Source: Ailanthus altissimus
Taxonomy: Eukaryota > Streptophyta > Magnoliopsida > Sapindales > Simaroubaceae
Direction: 5' to 3'
DNA: 64,000 bases
NCBI GenBank assembly: GCA_946807835.1
Contig: CAMPEX010000001.1
Span: 4,975,001-5,039,000, forward strand
Part shown: positions 23,561-34,751 of the stretch, piece after piece
How the letters are laid out: every line of letters starts with the position of its first letter
How positions within the stretch are numbered: the stretch's first letter is position 1
Notes under the pieces: generated by a model
Told to the model about the DNA's origin: nothing
Database searches by the model: none
The model's input: only the letters and a program-made list of their open reading frames with translations
Translations under genes and position numbers: made by a program

Positions 23561-24227
23561 TTCTTTGCAATCTAAGTTAGACACCTCATTTTATAAAGAA
23601 TTCTTCATTAATAAATTATTTTTTTCTATAATTGAGCTCTTGTTATTCTGAATGATGTTTACTCGATGCTTAACACTTGATGCTCTAGTCAATCTAAGTT
23701 AGACACCTTAACACTTGATGCTTTGATCATAAATAATCATCAAGGTGATTAAGCATTCTCGTAGCTCAGTTTTTAGATTGTTTAATGTTAAATATGCTCA
23801 GGCATTTAAAAATGCGATCACTTGCTCCCTGAGCAAGATCTTTTAAAAAAGTGAATACTTTTGTGATAACTTTAATTTATTCAGCTTTAATTCACTTAAG
23901 CCTTTTTAGGCATGTTTGAATTAATAACTAAGCTCTTGACTTCTCGTTTTTCTTTCGAGGACTACTCAAAATTTTTAACTTAGAGGGTTACTTAGAGGTT
24001 ATCGCTCTACCTTTAGGATTTCGTCAGAAATGTACTCAAATATTTAATTGAGAAGGTCACTTGGGTTGTCACCTCTACCCTCTATCTTCGGTGCTCATCC
24101 AAGGAATGGCTCAAGAATTTGGCCAAGAGGGTCATATGGGGGCTCTTGCCGCTACCCTCTCAATTTGATATTTTTTTAATTTTCATTTAAGGCGTGGCTC
24201 TAGGATTTTGATTAAGAAGGTTACATA

Positions 24228-25441
24228 TAGGGGTGGGCATGGTCTGGTTTGGTTCGAATTTTTTCAAAACTGAACCAAAGCTGTCTGGTTCAATTTTTCA
24301 AATAAATAAAACCAAAACTGATATTGTTAATGGAAAACACCGAACTGGTCTAGTTCAGTTATTTCAGTTTTTTGGCTATTTTTTTTTAATTTTTTCATTT
24401 TAAATTATGGGCTTTTTAATTTATTTGTCCAAATAATTTAGTAGATCATTTTAATTCATTTTTTTTTTATTACACATTACATAAGTCACTAAATTTGTTC
24501 TTATAAATTATATAAGTATTTAAAAAATTAAGTTGACTAAATTAATATATATTATACGTTACATTACACGTTATATATTATATAATAAAAAAAATTATTA
24601 CACATTACATAAACTATTAAATTTATTTTTATATATTATATAAGTTTTCAAGAAATTAAGTTGACTAAATTATTATATATTACACGTTACATTATACGTT
24701 ATATATTTATAATAAAAAAATTTCATTACACGTTACATAAGTCACAAATTTTGTTTTTATTATTATATAAGTTATTAAAAAATTAAGTTGACTAAATTAA
24801 TATATATTACACGTTACATTACAAGTTAGATATTATATAATTAAAAAAAATCATTACACATTACATAAACCACTAAATTTGTTCTTATATATTACATAAG
24901 TCTTTAAAAATTTGGGTTAGTTTTTGAGTTTATTTTTGATTTTTTAATTTAAATTATATGCTTTTTTAATTCTTTGTCTAAATAATTTAGTAGATCATTT
25001 TTTGGCCATATTTTTGGGTCTATTTCATATTAACATAATTATAATTTGCTTAAATTGAAATAAATTTGAAGTTATTATTTATTAATAATATACTAATTTC
25101 TAACAATATCCATAAAATAAAATTCTCCTATTTAATGAAATTACAAATAAGATTTTTTTAATTTTTTATTATAATAATGAGTGAGTGAAATTATGTGTGG
25201 GTAAATATATGTTTGTATTTTCAAACTCCTAATTACTTGATGTCATGTGGCAATTTAATTAAATTTTACCAAAAATACCCAAATTTTCGGTTTAGTTTTA
25301 TTTTTTAGAAAACCAAACTGAAATCGAACCAAACAGGTCGATTTTTCCAAAAATAAAGCCAAACTAACTTTTTGTGGTAAAAAGCTAGACCGAACTAACT
25401 GAACGGTGTTTCGATTACCGATTTTTTTTTGCCCACCCTTA
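24228..25441. mobile_element. Non-autonomous hAT element with 8-bp TSD GTTACATA
   Basis: GTTACATA is duplicated exactly at 24220-24227 and 25442-25449. The termini are TAGGGGTGGGCA and TGCCCACCCTTA, matching as inverted repeats at 11 of 12 bases. Near both ends are GGTTTGGTTCG-type tracts. The centre (about 24470-24920) holds 3.4 copies of a 127-bp AT-rich unit starting TTACACATTACATAA. There is no transposase. It belongs to the same general family as 18464-19186. Confidence 0.88.
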
Positions 25442-25487
25442 GTTACATAAATGCTATTTTTGCTACCCTCTTAGTTCGATATTCATA

Positions 25488-25625
25488 GGGATCTTGAATC
25501 ATTTGGGAGAGCAATTAGCTTTGGGATCCTCGAATGATTCTCGTGGGGATCTCGGATCATTTTGGATAGCATTTAGCTTTGGGATCCTTGAATGATCCTC
25601 GAGGGGATCTGATATCATTTGGTGG
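25488..25625. repeat. 58-bp tandem repeat, about 2.4 copies
   Basis: GGGATCT starts at 25488, 25546 and 25604, spaced exactly 58 bp. Each unit contains ATTAGCTTTGGGATCC (or a near variant) and GAATGAT. It lies inside the Tat-like derivative, directly right of the hAT element. Confidence 0.8.
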
Positions 25626-25950
25626 GGTCTTAAGGGTTATTGCCGCAACCCATCTTTGGCATTCATCCAAGGTCCACTTAGGAATTTGGCCAAAAGGGTC
25701 ACATAGTAGTCATAGTCTCTACCCTCTCAGTTCTTTAGTAGGCCTTTTTCTAACGAATATTGGTCTTATGATATTAAAGATTCTAAAAAAGAGTAATAAT
25801 TATTAGATTCACTATATAAGAAAATTCAAGCACTAATGAGTGTTTATTATAACAATAGATGTAGACAAGTAAGTTTAAAGGACTCAATATTTAGCAATTT
25901 TTTAATGTTCATCTATGCATGCTTGGGCTCGCATGTCTATAGCTTGAATC

Positions 25951-26133
25951 TCATGAACACCTTGTAATGGCCTTAGCTAGGGTTGAGAACTTTTTTAGGC
26001 ATCTGTTGTCATCATCCTCTCTTTTTCTTCTTCTTTGATCTATGTGTTTGAATACCTGGTCATAGGTAGTCATATAGGCTGTGAATGAATTATTGGTCAA
26101 TGCTTTTGTTTTCTTTTTATTGCAGATGGTCAT
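25951..26133 (-). pseudogene. Leader/gag-like N-terminal frame of the Tat-like derivative
   Basis: A 60-codon minus-strand frame starts MTICNKKKTK about 80 bp inside the putative LTR/primer-site junction. It contains a basic-acidic run (DQRRRKREDDD) and ends at a stop. Its position fits the start of gag, but no gag domain is recognisable, so the assignment rests on location. Confidence 0.35.
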
Positions 26134-26211
26134 GACTTAACAATCATCTTATCTACTTCGATTGATGGTCTTTCATGGCTTTTCGTTTGATTCTCATAGA
26201 TGGTGTCAAAT

Positions 26212-27344
26212 TGTTGACCTTAGATTTTAGGTTGTCTAGGGCTAACGAGTTGAATTTATTTATTCTTAGAAATAACATATGGATCTCTTAAAAGGTTAGG
26301 CTAAAATGATCACTCTTTGATGTTTATTGGCTTTCATATTCTCAAACACATTCAATATCAAATAATATCATGCAACCACCAAAAGATACCAAATTATACT
26401 AGTTTGGTTCGATGTGAACCTATATCCACTTTCAACGAGCCTATTCAACTCACTCAAATGCACTATTCAATGTTTTTACAACAATATTACAAGATCGAAA
26501 TGATTATATATATCTCTTCTTAAATGAAGCCTTGTAGGCTTTAATAGAGTCATAAGGGTTATAATTAAGCCTTTAGGGGCTATAATGGAGCATTGGGGGA
26601 TATAATGGAGTCACGCGGTTTGGTATGGAGCCTTAAAAGGTTGTTATAGAGCCTTAAAGGGTTATTGTAGAGCCTTAAGAAGCTGTGATGGAGCTTTATG
26701 GCTGTTATAGAGCCTTAAGGGGTTGTGATGGAGCCTTGGGGGTTATAATAGAGCTTTTAAAGGGATGTAATGGTGCCTTAGAGTTGTTTTGAAATCTTTA
26801 TCGTAGATTTTTCCTTTATTATTCTAGAAATAATCGAAGAAGAAGAAGCAGAAGTTGATCCATTATTTTAGTATTTAACCTTCTTTTTATAGGCATAGTT
26901 TGTAAAGTCCTTCTAGAGTTAAATTCAGAACTATAGAGTAGTCCTCTTAGAGTTGTCTTATATAAAGTCTTGTTAGTTATAGAGTTCTGTTAGAACTAAG
27001 ACGTCTGACTTTGGAGTTCTTGGGAATAAGTTCAATATACGTTCTCGATCAATGATGGAAAAACACTTTCTCACCCACTTCGAAGAGGGTAGTCAACCTC
27101 TTGAAAGGTTTTGGTTGACCTTTTAGAGGCTTACATGTTCAACCTCTTAAAAGGTTTACAGTCGACCTTTTAGAGGACTTACGATCTACCTATTGGAGGG
27201 CTTATGGGACCGAGAACTTTTTGGCTGAAGACTTACCATTAGTAGATCAATATCTCGAATGCCCATGTGATGGATCATTTGATGGGCTGCAGTGGACTTT
27301 CTAGAGATTAAACTTAGACCAAAATTTTAAAAGGAAGTATTTTC
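26212..27344 (-). repeat. LTR-like repeat B (5' LTR of the Tat-like derivative)
   Basis: Starts TGTTGACCTTAG on the plus strand. It shares long blocks with repeat A, including the minisatellite of GAGCCTTAAGGGGTTGT-type units at about 26525-26790. The right end is estimated from where similarity to repeat A fades. Confidence 0.6.
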
Positions 27345-27975
27345 AAATGCAAACATTTACATATATTTTAAAATGTGACTTGAGCTATATATATATTTAT
27401 ATTAACTCTAACGATCATTGACACAACTTAAAAATAGCATTATTGTTTTTTTAGTTGAACAACAATATATAATTTAAGTTCATATTTTAAATTTATTTAG
27501 ACAATCACATAAAAAAGAAATATATAAATAACTCATGCTTTGTTGTTGCAACTTTCATAGAGATGAATGCACGTGCTTAACTTATTTTTGTAAAAGCACC
27601 TAGCTTACCTACTTTGATCTTAAATAATAATCATATTTTTATTATTATCTTATGAATCGACCACATCGATCGGAATCAACAAACTCCAAGTACTAAGGGT
27701 ATTATTTTAATGTGATTAAGGCAAATTAGGAGAGCTATGGTTCTCCCAAGTTCCTAGAAATTTTTTAAACCAAATCATAAATTTTTACGGTTTTATTCTT
27801 TATAAATAAATATTTTAATAAAAATTTTGAGTCTAATACTAAAAATATTTATATAATTAAATTTTAACTTTATATTATTTTGATATTGACATTTTAATAA
27901 CAACCTTTTAAATATTATCTCTACTCTAAATGTGATAAGTAAGCTTCCAATTGAGGATCAAATTTATCAATAAAA

Positions 27976-28132
27976 GAGTAATGTTATATTTTTCAAATAA
28001 AATTTTAAATTTATGTGTCAAATAATAAAAAAATATAAATTTTAAAATTACCCATTTCACTATACAATAATTACTTAATACAATATTTAGAATAAAAAAG
28101 TTATATACTATTTAAAAAATATAATATTATTT
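27976..28132. mobile_element. Mutator-like MITE, 157 bp
   Basis: Termini GAGTAATGTTATATTTTT and the complement of the far end (AAATAATATTATATTTTT) form inverted repeats. Flanks are TCAATAAAA (27967-27975) and TTAATAAAA (28133-28141), a 9-bp duplication with one mismatch. The 9-bp length and the GAGTAATG start fit Mutator-type MITEs. The AT-rich context lowers certainty. Confidence 0.6.
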
Positions 28133-28699
28133 TTAATAAAAAGCTTAAATTACATATCATGCATTCATGTGAACCTGCAAAGAATGGGCCAATTTTCTAT
28201 AGGCTTTGGGTATTTGAATGCAACTGTTACTAAAAGCTCCCCAACCTCTTTTTCCTTTTTAATTTTTTTTTTTTTTGTCTTTATTAGATTGCAAAGGGTG
28301 AGTGTCTTTAGAAAAAGAATTATCTTCAGCCGAATTCGTAATTCCACAAAGTATCAATCTCCAGCCCTATTCTATTAATACACTACAAAGTTTAATATAC
28401 AATCACTAAATCTAAATATAATGCAATTTGAAGTATTAACAATTAAAAGTTGCCAATCACTTCTCTAGTAGTTGGTGTCAATATTTTAATTATTAAGATG
28501 TTATGTATAAGTTAAATTGAAGTGCTTTTAACTATTTGAAAGGGTTATTTATTTTTTAATTTTTTAAAAATTTATTTATTTTTTTCTAATTGTGTATGAT
28601 TATTTCTTTTCTCCGGTTGTGGAGGGCATTGAAATAGTGGATTTGAATCAAGTTGAAATACTTCTAATTGTCTGAGATGATTTTTTATTTTCTATATTT

Positions 28700-29035
28700 G
28701 TAGAGATTTATTTTCTTTCAATTGTGAATGATTGATATTATAATAATTTATGACTATAATTATTTGAAGTGTAAGATATAATACTGTATCTTTTTAAAAA
28801 TAAAAAATAAATAAAAGCTATTTCAATTTTGTAGAAAAATAAAAATTGTGATAAAAACAATTTTCAGTGGAGGATTGTTTATTTTTCTTCGATTATGACG
28901 GGTTGATTTTGTAATAATTTATAATAATAAAATTATTTAAAATTTGAGATATAATATTTGTATCTTTAAAAAAATAATTAAAAGCTATTTTATTTTTTCA
29001 GAAAAAAAATAAAAATTGTGATAGTGTATTTATTT
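28700..29035. repeat. Degenerate ~170-bp direct duplication
   Basis: Two adjacent copies share TAATAATTTAT, GATATAATA, GTATCTTT, AAAAGCTATTT and AATAAAAATTGTGATA in the same order. The second is offset by about 170 bp. Confidence 0.6.
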
Positions 29036-29658
29036 GGTCAATATGACAACACACACAAAACAAAAATATTATTTTCTATAGAACAACTTTGGGAGCCCAA
29101 AATAATTCCGTTGTTGCACTCAATTTCTCATGGTTGAAAATTAAGAAGAACAAAAGAATATTTACAAAAACTAAACTAGGAAAAGCAAGATAAGAATTAA
29201 CTTTATAACCACGCTCAAAACACAAATATGAACAGCGTTAAATTTGAAATATTAAAAAAACTACTTAAATATTTTTCTAAAAAAATATATATATTAATAA
29301 AACAGTAATATTACATTTATATAATTGAAATATATATTTTGATGTATTAAATATTAATTAGTATTGTATAACTACTATATTTATGAGAATTCTATAATTA
29401 ATATCTTAATTATTTAAATCTAGCATTACTTTTTCCTTGAAATATGATATATATTATTTAGATAAGGGGAACTCTTTTTCTTTCTTTTTCTTTTTTTTTT
29501 TTGAAAGTTATTTATGATGAAATTTTAACAAAACAACCGTATATTTTCCTTCAAAAAAAAATGAAGGAAAAGAAAGCACTATCCAAGATTTAAAAGAAAC
29601 GGGCCAACAAGTCCAAGAAAAAAAGAAGAAGAAGAAGAAACGGGCCGAATCTAGATGC

Positions 29659-29664
29659 GGCCCA
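29659..29664 (-). promoter_or_regulatory. Possible site II element (TGGGCC on minus strand)
   Basis: GGCCCA about 145 bp upstream of the DAP3 start codon is a site II core (TGGGCY). Such elements are common in promoters of plant nuclear genes for ribosomal and mitochondrial proteins. Two nearby GGGCC cores (about 29600 and 29643) add to the cluster. No transcription start is known here. Confidence 0.4.
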
Positions 29665-29804
29665 ATTCAAGAGAGCCATTACATATTTACAGTAATACCC
29701 TCAGCTTAAATGCAAAATTACCCTTACTCCACAAAACCTCCCAAATCCCCCAAACGAAAACAAACGCCACCGTAGAACAACACTGCTCAGTTCAAAGTGC
29801 AGCG

Positions 29805-32800
29805 ATGCTGAGGCTCATTTGCAGACCTGCACTCTCGAAACCCAGAAACGACGGCGTTTGGCCGTCGACATCACTGCTCAGCCACTACCAATTATTCTAC
29901 TCAACAAAAGCAAAGGGCAACAAGAAGCAGCAGGATGATAACAAGAAATCCAAGTCCAAGTCCAAAGGCGCCGATTCCACGGCAGCCGTACAATTAGAAT
30001 CATCCGCGTCAGCCGAAGAGTCGGAGTCGGCTAAGGCTCGCGCGCGCCGATTAGCCGAAGACGAGCGAAATCCCTTTCTCGATGTGGGCACCAACAACCA
30101 GCCTCTCTTCACCAAAGCGACTTCCCTCTCTTCGCTCACTCGCAAAGACGCTTGCTCGTACTTCAAGTTCGGGTAAAAACTAAAAAATTATAAACAAAAT
30201 AAATTTTGAATTTTCTTCATCTTTATTTTTGTGTTTGAGTCCGTTTCAAGTGGTGATTGGTTTGTTTTGTCTGCAGGGAGGCCGAACTGAATGCGGTCTT
30301 ACCGGAGGGGTTACCGGCGGGGATGGTAACGGAGTTTAAAGAATCACTGAGACATGCATTGCTTGTGAGACAAAGCTTTTTGGATCTTCGCGATAATTTT
30401 AGGCGAATTGTTGATCCTCCTTTGCAAACATCTAACGGTAAATCTCTTTGTCAAGGTTTAAATTCCATAACTTAAAAGTTTTAATTTCTGAGTTATACTC
30501 TTCATTGGTTTTGAAATATTGAATTATGCAATTATTTCTAAAGTTCTATAATATCATGCTTGGGACTAGCAGATTGTCTTTATGAGAGATTTTGTAGATT
30601 TCGGTTCCTTGTGATGCCTTTGATTTAAGTGTTAGGAATAGTTAAGGGAATTATTTTGTTTTATTAACAAAATTGTTCTCAGAAAACTATTTTGTGAAAT
30701 GAAAATGAGAAACAGAAATTTCAATTTGTGATTTGAGAATGTATTTGGTGAAGTATACGGAAGAGTGTGGAGAAGTAACAGGAGAGGTCTGTGTGTTTTC
30801 AAATATTATTTTCCAAAAATGAAAGCAGCTGTTTTGTTATTTTTTTAAAAATGCTTTCTGCTGGTTTTTGAAAAATGAAATTTTCTTTTCTGAAATTTTA
30901 TTTTAAAAAATGGTAGCAGTCATGTTTCTTATCAGGTTCTTAATTTAAAAGCATAAAACAGGTGTTCAGAACAGTACTAAGCGCACCCTAAATTGCATAT
31001 TTATATGGTTTCCTTATACATGAAGACAAACATAGAAACCCCTGGATTAATTATTGGATGGGAGGTTAAATATGTGAGACCTATCATACAGTTATTTTGG
31101 TATTTAATCCTTGCAGGTCCAAAAGTTAGGAAGCAAATTGTCTTGGATGGTCCTGTTAGCTGTGGGAAGAGTATTACACTAGCAATGCTTGTTAACTGGG
31201 CTCGTGATGAAGGTTGGCTGGTGTTATATGTCCCTAGAGGCCGTGAGTGGACTCACGGAGGATATTTTTATAAGAACCCACAAACTGGTCTTTGGGACAC
31301 TCCTCTTCAGGCTGAAAATGTTCTCAGGGCAAGAAACATTTTCTCTCCCTCTCTCTTTGTTGGTTGAAAGTGGTGTTCCATTCTTATATGATCTAATGAA
31401 TAGTTACTTTGTAGATCTAAATTGACTAAACATACTGTTGATAATTGAAGCAGAGTGAAAGATACATGTGGAATGTTAACTGATTTCCTATAAGACATAC
31501 AATATTGTGAAGTCTTATGTGACAAGAGGCATGAAGCATAAGAAGCTGAATCCATGAGCTTGGATTCTTATGTTTCTTATTATACTCCTGGCTTAAGGGA
31601 ATTGCAGTTTATAGGATTATAGGTTACTGATAGGTGCTTGATCTACTTGGTTTTAATAATGAAAATTAGCCCCTTCCACCATTTTATATTTTGCATGCTT
31701 GATCTTCTTTTTGAACATATGATGGCTATACTCAGATGTGTCTTCAGTTCATGCTGTAGTTTTGGTTTTTCCTTACAGTTTGCCTTTTCTCCAGGACTTC
31801 ATAAAGTATAATGAACCACGCTTGAGAGAATTACCATGCCAAATACTTGATCCTATTCCTCTTGGAGAGGGTGCTGGTATTGGACTCATGAAAGGAGCTG
31901 ATTCCAAGGAAATCCCTGAAGGTTCAACTTTATATGATCTGGTTCAAATGGGAATCTTGCAAACACATGCATCTGTTGGTGTGGTAGTTCGTTTGAGGAA
32001 AGAGTTATCACTTGTCAAAGACATCCCTGTGCTTATTGCTATAGATCAAGTGAGCACCAGCTCCCGTTCCAATTTTTTAGAATTTAGTATTCAGTTTGTT
32101 GGACTTTTCTTTTCATTTTTTTTCCAAGTTCTGCAGCTCTATTGCAAATGCTTATGGCATTCTTGTACTTCTTTCATTAATTTGTTGCTGTTACTTGTCT
32201 CCAGTATAATAACTGGTTTACGTTCAGTGAATTTGAAGAGCCAGTAACTATTCGGTCTTGTAGATCGGTGCATGCCAGAGAACTTGCAATGGTTAGTATC
32301 CATTCTTTCTTATGGTTCACTTTTAATTAGACTTTGATGTTATTATTGTTGGATAAAGTGATTGGTTTCTGCCCCTAAGACCTCTATAGTTTCTCCCTTG
32401 TCTTCCTACATTATTTTGTTTGATAATCCATCCTACATCAATAATATTTAAGCTACTGTATAAATTCTTTTTTAATTTATATTTTTATAGGCATAGAATT
32501 ACTCAAACATCTTTAGATGGAGTGGCTGCTTTCATAAAAAAGGTGCCTCCTTAGAGTGTCAAGCATACTTTGATAGAATAAAGGTTCTATTTACATATTG
32601 ATTTTAATTATTAGTTTAAAGCAAAAATACTTGTCATTGGGTTCTCATCGCTCTTCTTCCATGCATCCATTTTAAATCTCCTCAATGACAACTAATCCGT
32701 CATCTCTGTCTGATATATCTGTTTGTGGTGGACCATGTTGATTCTTTTCTTTTCTGGCAGGTGAATGCTTTTAGGTCTATGATGCATAATGACATGATGA

Positions 32801-34751
32801 TAGGTGCTTTCTCTCACTCAACAGCAGTAGGAAAGCTTCGTAAAGATTTACCAGATGTTCCTGTAGATGCCCGTATTAACTTGCCTCGCTACAGTTTAGA
32901 AGAAGCAGCAACTGTTTCGCATTACTATCTTAGGTATATTTACTTATTTACATGACTTCCAGGTTTGAAGTTACAATTACAATGGTAATGCCATCTTTCT
33001 TGTTTTAGCACCTATATATGCTTTTGCAATTTGATCATGAAATTGTCTATTTTGGAACTAGTAGTCTCAAATAAGCACATAATTTCTCATTCATGGTAAA
33101 AAAATGCTGCTGAGTGTATCCATCCTTTTCAAAATGTGAGTCATGTAGGTTAAGTTTTGACCTTGGGAGGCAAATATCCTTATAAATGAAATCTTATCAG
33201 ATCTTATCAGATGAGAAAATGTTGTAAATAATAGAGGTTGGATGGTATTGGCTGTCTAGTAATAAGGATTCCTTGAGGTAATCAACAAGAAAGGTTCAAA
33301 CACTGCCTTCATGGAGTTGAGAGTCGCAAGCTCAATAAGCATTCAGCTGCCTTGTCAAACTTGAATTCTATTTGCTGTCAAGTAGAATAAAGATATACTA
33401 ATTCAATAAGATAATCATATTCTTTACTTTTCTTGTACAATTGGGTGGTGATCTATGATTCATACCTGAGAAGACCATCTACTGGACAAGTGTTTCTTTT
33501 TCTGGAAAATTGGATGGAGAGCATGCCATAATACAATTCAATTAACTAATACAATCACCATTAATGTTATAATATTCATTAAGTTCCTGAGCAAATTCTT
33601 TTAATAAACAAATATTTGTTTTCTGTATTTTACAAAGAAAAACAGAAAACATGAATATTGTGTTTTACAAACTTTATGTGGGTCCCATGCCTTCCTTTTG
33701 TTCTCCAACGGTAATCATTGCATGCAAAATATATGGGTCCAAAATGAAAGAGATTTAGGTGGGATGGGTGCACTATGTTATCCATGCACCCATCCAATAT
33801 AATTTTGCCACACATACATTCATTTTGATATGATCTAATCATATTAAAGTTGTTGAAACACGTCAAAAATTTTACTTGATGGTCCCATTGGAATTGTCCA
33901 ACCTAAGTTTTGCTACCCAGGATGAACAGTGATACATTTCTTATCTTTCATCTTTAGCCAATATTTATATAATTTAACTTAATTGATATTACTTTTATTT
34001 TTTTTTATTCTATTCCCTAACAAATGACCAAACACATTTTCAATCTTTTCATTCTCAGGACAGGTTACCAAATGTGTTTTCGCACCCAAATATATTAAAA
34101 CAAAAACACTAATTTTTATTTTACAAAACAAGTTCAAAAATACTATTTGACAAACAATACAAGAAGTGCCCTATGAATTTCTAAATTTGAAATGTTTTGT
34201 TGCCAATATACCTGTCGTAGAGTGATATCATCCCTGGATGTCCAAATTTGATATTCTTTTTGGCACTAGTGCAAAATGTGAATAATCAAAGAAGACAACA
34301 AATGATTAACCAAAATTGTTTAATAGGTGTAATGTTTATTATGATACAAAATAAGGTTTTGTGGACTGGATCCTTTATGCTGGTTGATTTGTTGATCTCT
34401 TCTAAGTTTGCAGCGGAAATGTCATCACCATTCTCTGTAAGCCTTAACATAGTTCCACCCCTGTTTTATCATAGTTATGATTGATTAATGTTGTGCCATT
34501 TCTCAAAACATTATTTGGCTTTTTTGTTCGTTATTGTTGAAGCAATATATTGATTCAGTTTATTCTACGATGTTGTATCCCAGTCTCACTTCAGTTTCAC
34601 TATTGTGTATCTTTTCATCTATGATAGGCAAAGGCTTGTAAACCGTGAGGCATTCTCAGAGGAAAATTGGAAGAAAGTATACTATTTGTCCAATGGGAAT
34701 GGAGCAGAGATGAGAGGGTTACTTCCATTGATGCCAGTGACAAAGTGTTAG
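29805..34751 (+). CDS. DAP3: Mitochondrial small ribosomal subunit protein mS29 (DAP3)
   Basis: Seven exons: 29805-30172, 30277-30437, 31117-31328, 31795-32049, 32205-32291, 32761-32933, 34628-34751, summing to 1380 nt (459 aa plus stop) with every splice phase closing. The ATG at 29805 is preferred over the in-frame upstream ATG at 29655 because the residues after it (MLRLICRPALSKPR) look like a basic, hydroxylated mitochondrial targeting sequence. A Lys/Ser-rich linker follows. Walker A is GPVSCGKS (residues 188-195) and a Walker-B-like PVLIAID is at 325-331, so nucleotide binding looks intact. Family knowledge: mS29/DAP3 sits in the head of the mitoribosome small subunit, binds GTP and in animals is linked to apoptosis. 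Intron 3 starts with GC (31329) rather than GT. Intron 6 is 1.7 kb. It converges on LTN1. Confidence 0.93.
31329..31794 (+). other. GC-AG intron in DAP3
   Basis: Exon 3 must end after AGG at 31328 so that ENVLR joins DFIKYNEP at 31795, as in the family. The intron then begins GCAAGA and ends TCCAG. The nearest in-frame GT choice downstream would add about ten residues before a stop. GC-AG introns are a known minor class with a strong flanking consensus, AG|GCAAG. Confidence 0.7.

Larger units (their letters stand above)
23950..25740. repeat. Degenerate ~80-bp tandem repeat, split by a hAT element
   Basis: A unit with CTCAAGAATTTGGCCAAGAGG followed by a GGTCAC...GCTACCCTCT segment recurs with many changes near 23955, 24035, 24110, 24200/25450 (split by the hAT element) and 25675. 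It lies between the antisense ORF and the leader of the Tat-like derivative. The array predates the hAT insertion because one unit is divided by it. Confidence 0.6.
19458..27344 (-). mobile_element. Tat-like non-autonomous retroelement, minus strand (approximate ends)
   Basis: Two related direct repeats, about 19458-20437 and 26212-27344, bracket 5.8 kb and look like its LTRs. Read on the minus strand, the 26212 LTR ends GGTCAACA and is followed by TTTGACACCATCTATGAGAA, similar to the TTTGGC.CCGTCTGTGGGAA junction of Tat elements as I remember it. A short minus-strand leader/gag-like frame follows (25951-26133), but no protease, RT or integrase is present. Instead a plus-strand ORF relic with Transposase_28-like features fills 21.4-23.6 kb. 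A hAT element is nested at 24228-25441. No clean target duplication was found, so the outer ends are approximate. Confidence 0.55.
27345..29654. other. Intergenic DNA upstream of DAP3
   Basis: AT-rich with no gene. It contains a MITE (27976-28132), a degenerate duplication (about 28700-29035) and a GAA microsatellite (29622-29640). Small open frames at 28165-28378 on both strands are compositional. Confidence 0.5.

Noticed and set aside
28165..28378. Overlapping frames on both strands near 28.2 kb as a gene
   Set aside because: Both strands open because of low complexity; no domain, splice or homology support.
29655..29804. Upstream in-frame ATG at 29655 as the DAP3 start
   Set aside because: The added 50 residues have no targeting-sequence character, while the ATG at 29805 begins a typical mitochondrial presequence; site II-like motifs also overlap the upstream region.
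29897..30166. 89-codon minus-strand frame opposite DAP3 exon 1
   Set aside because: It is the antisense shadow of the Ser/Lys/Ala-rich coding exon.
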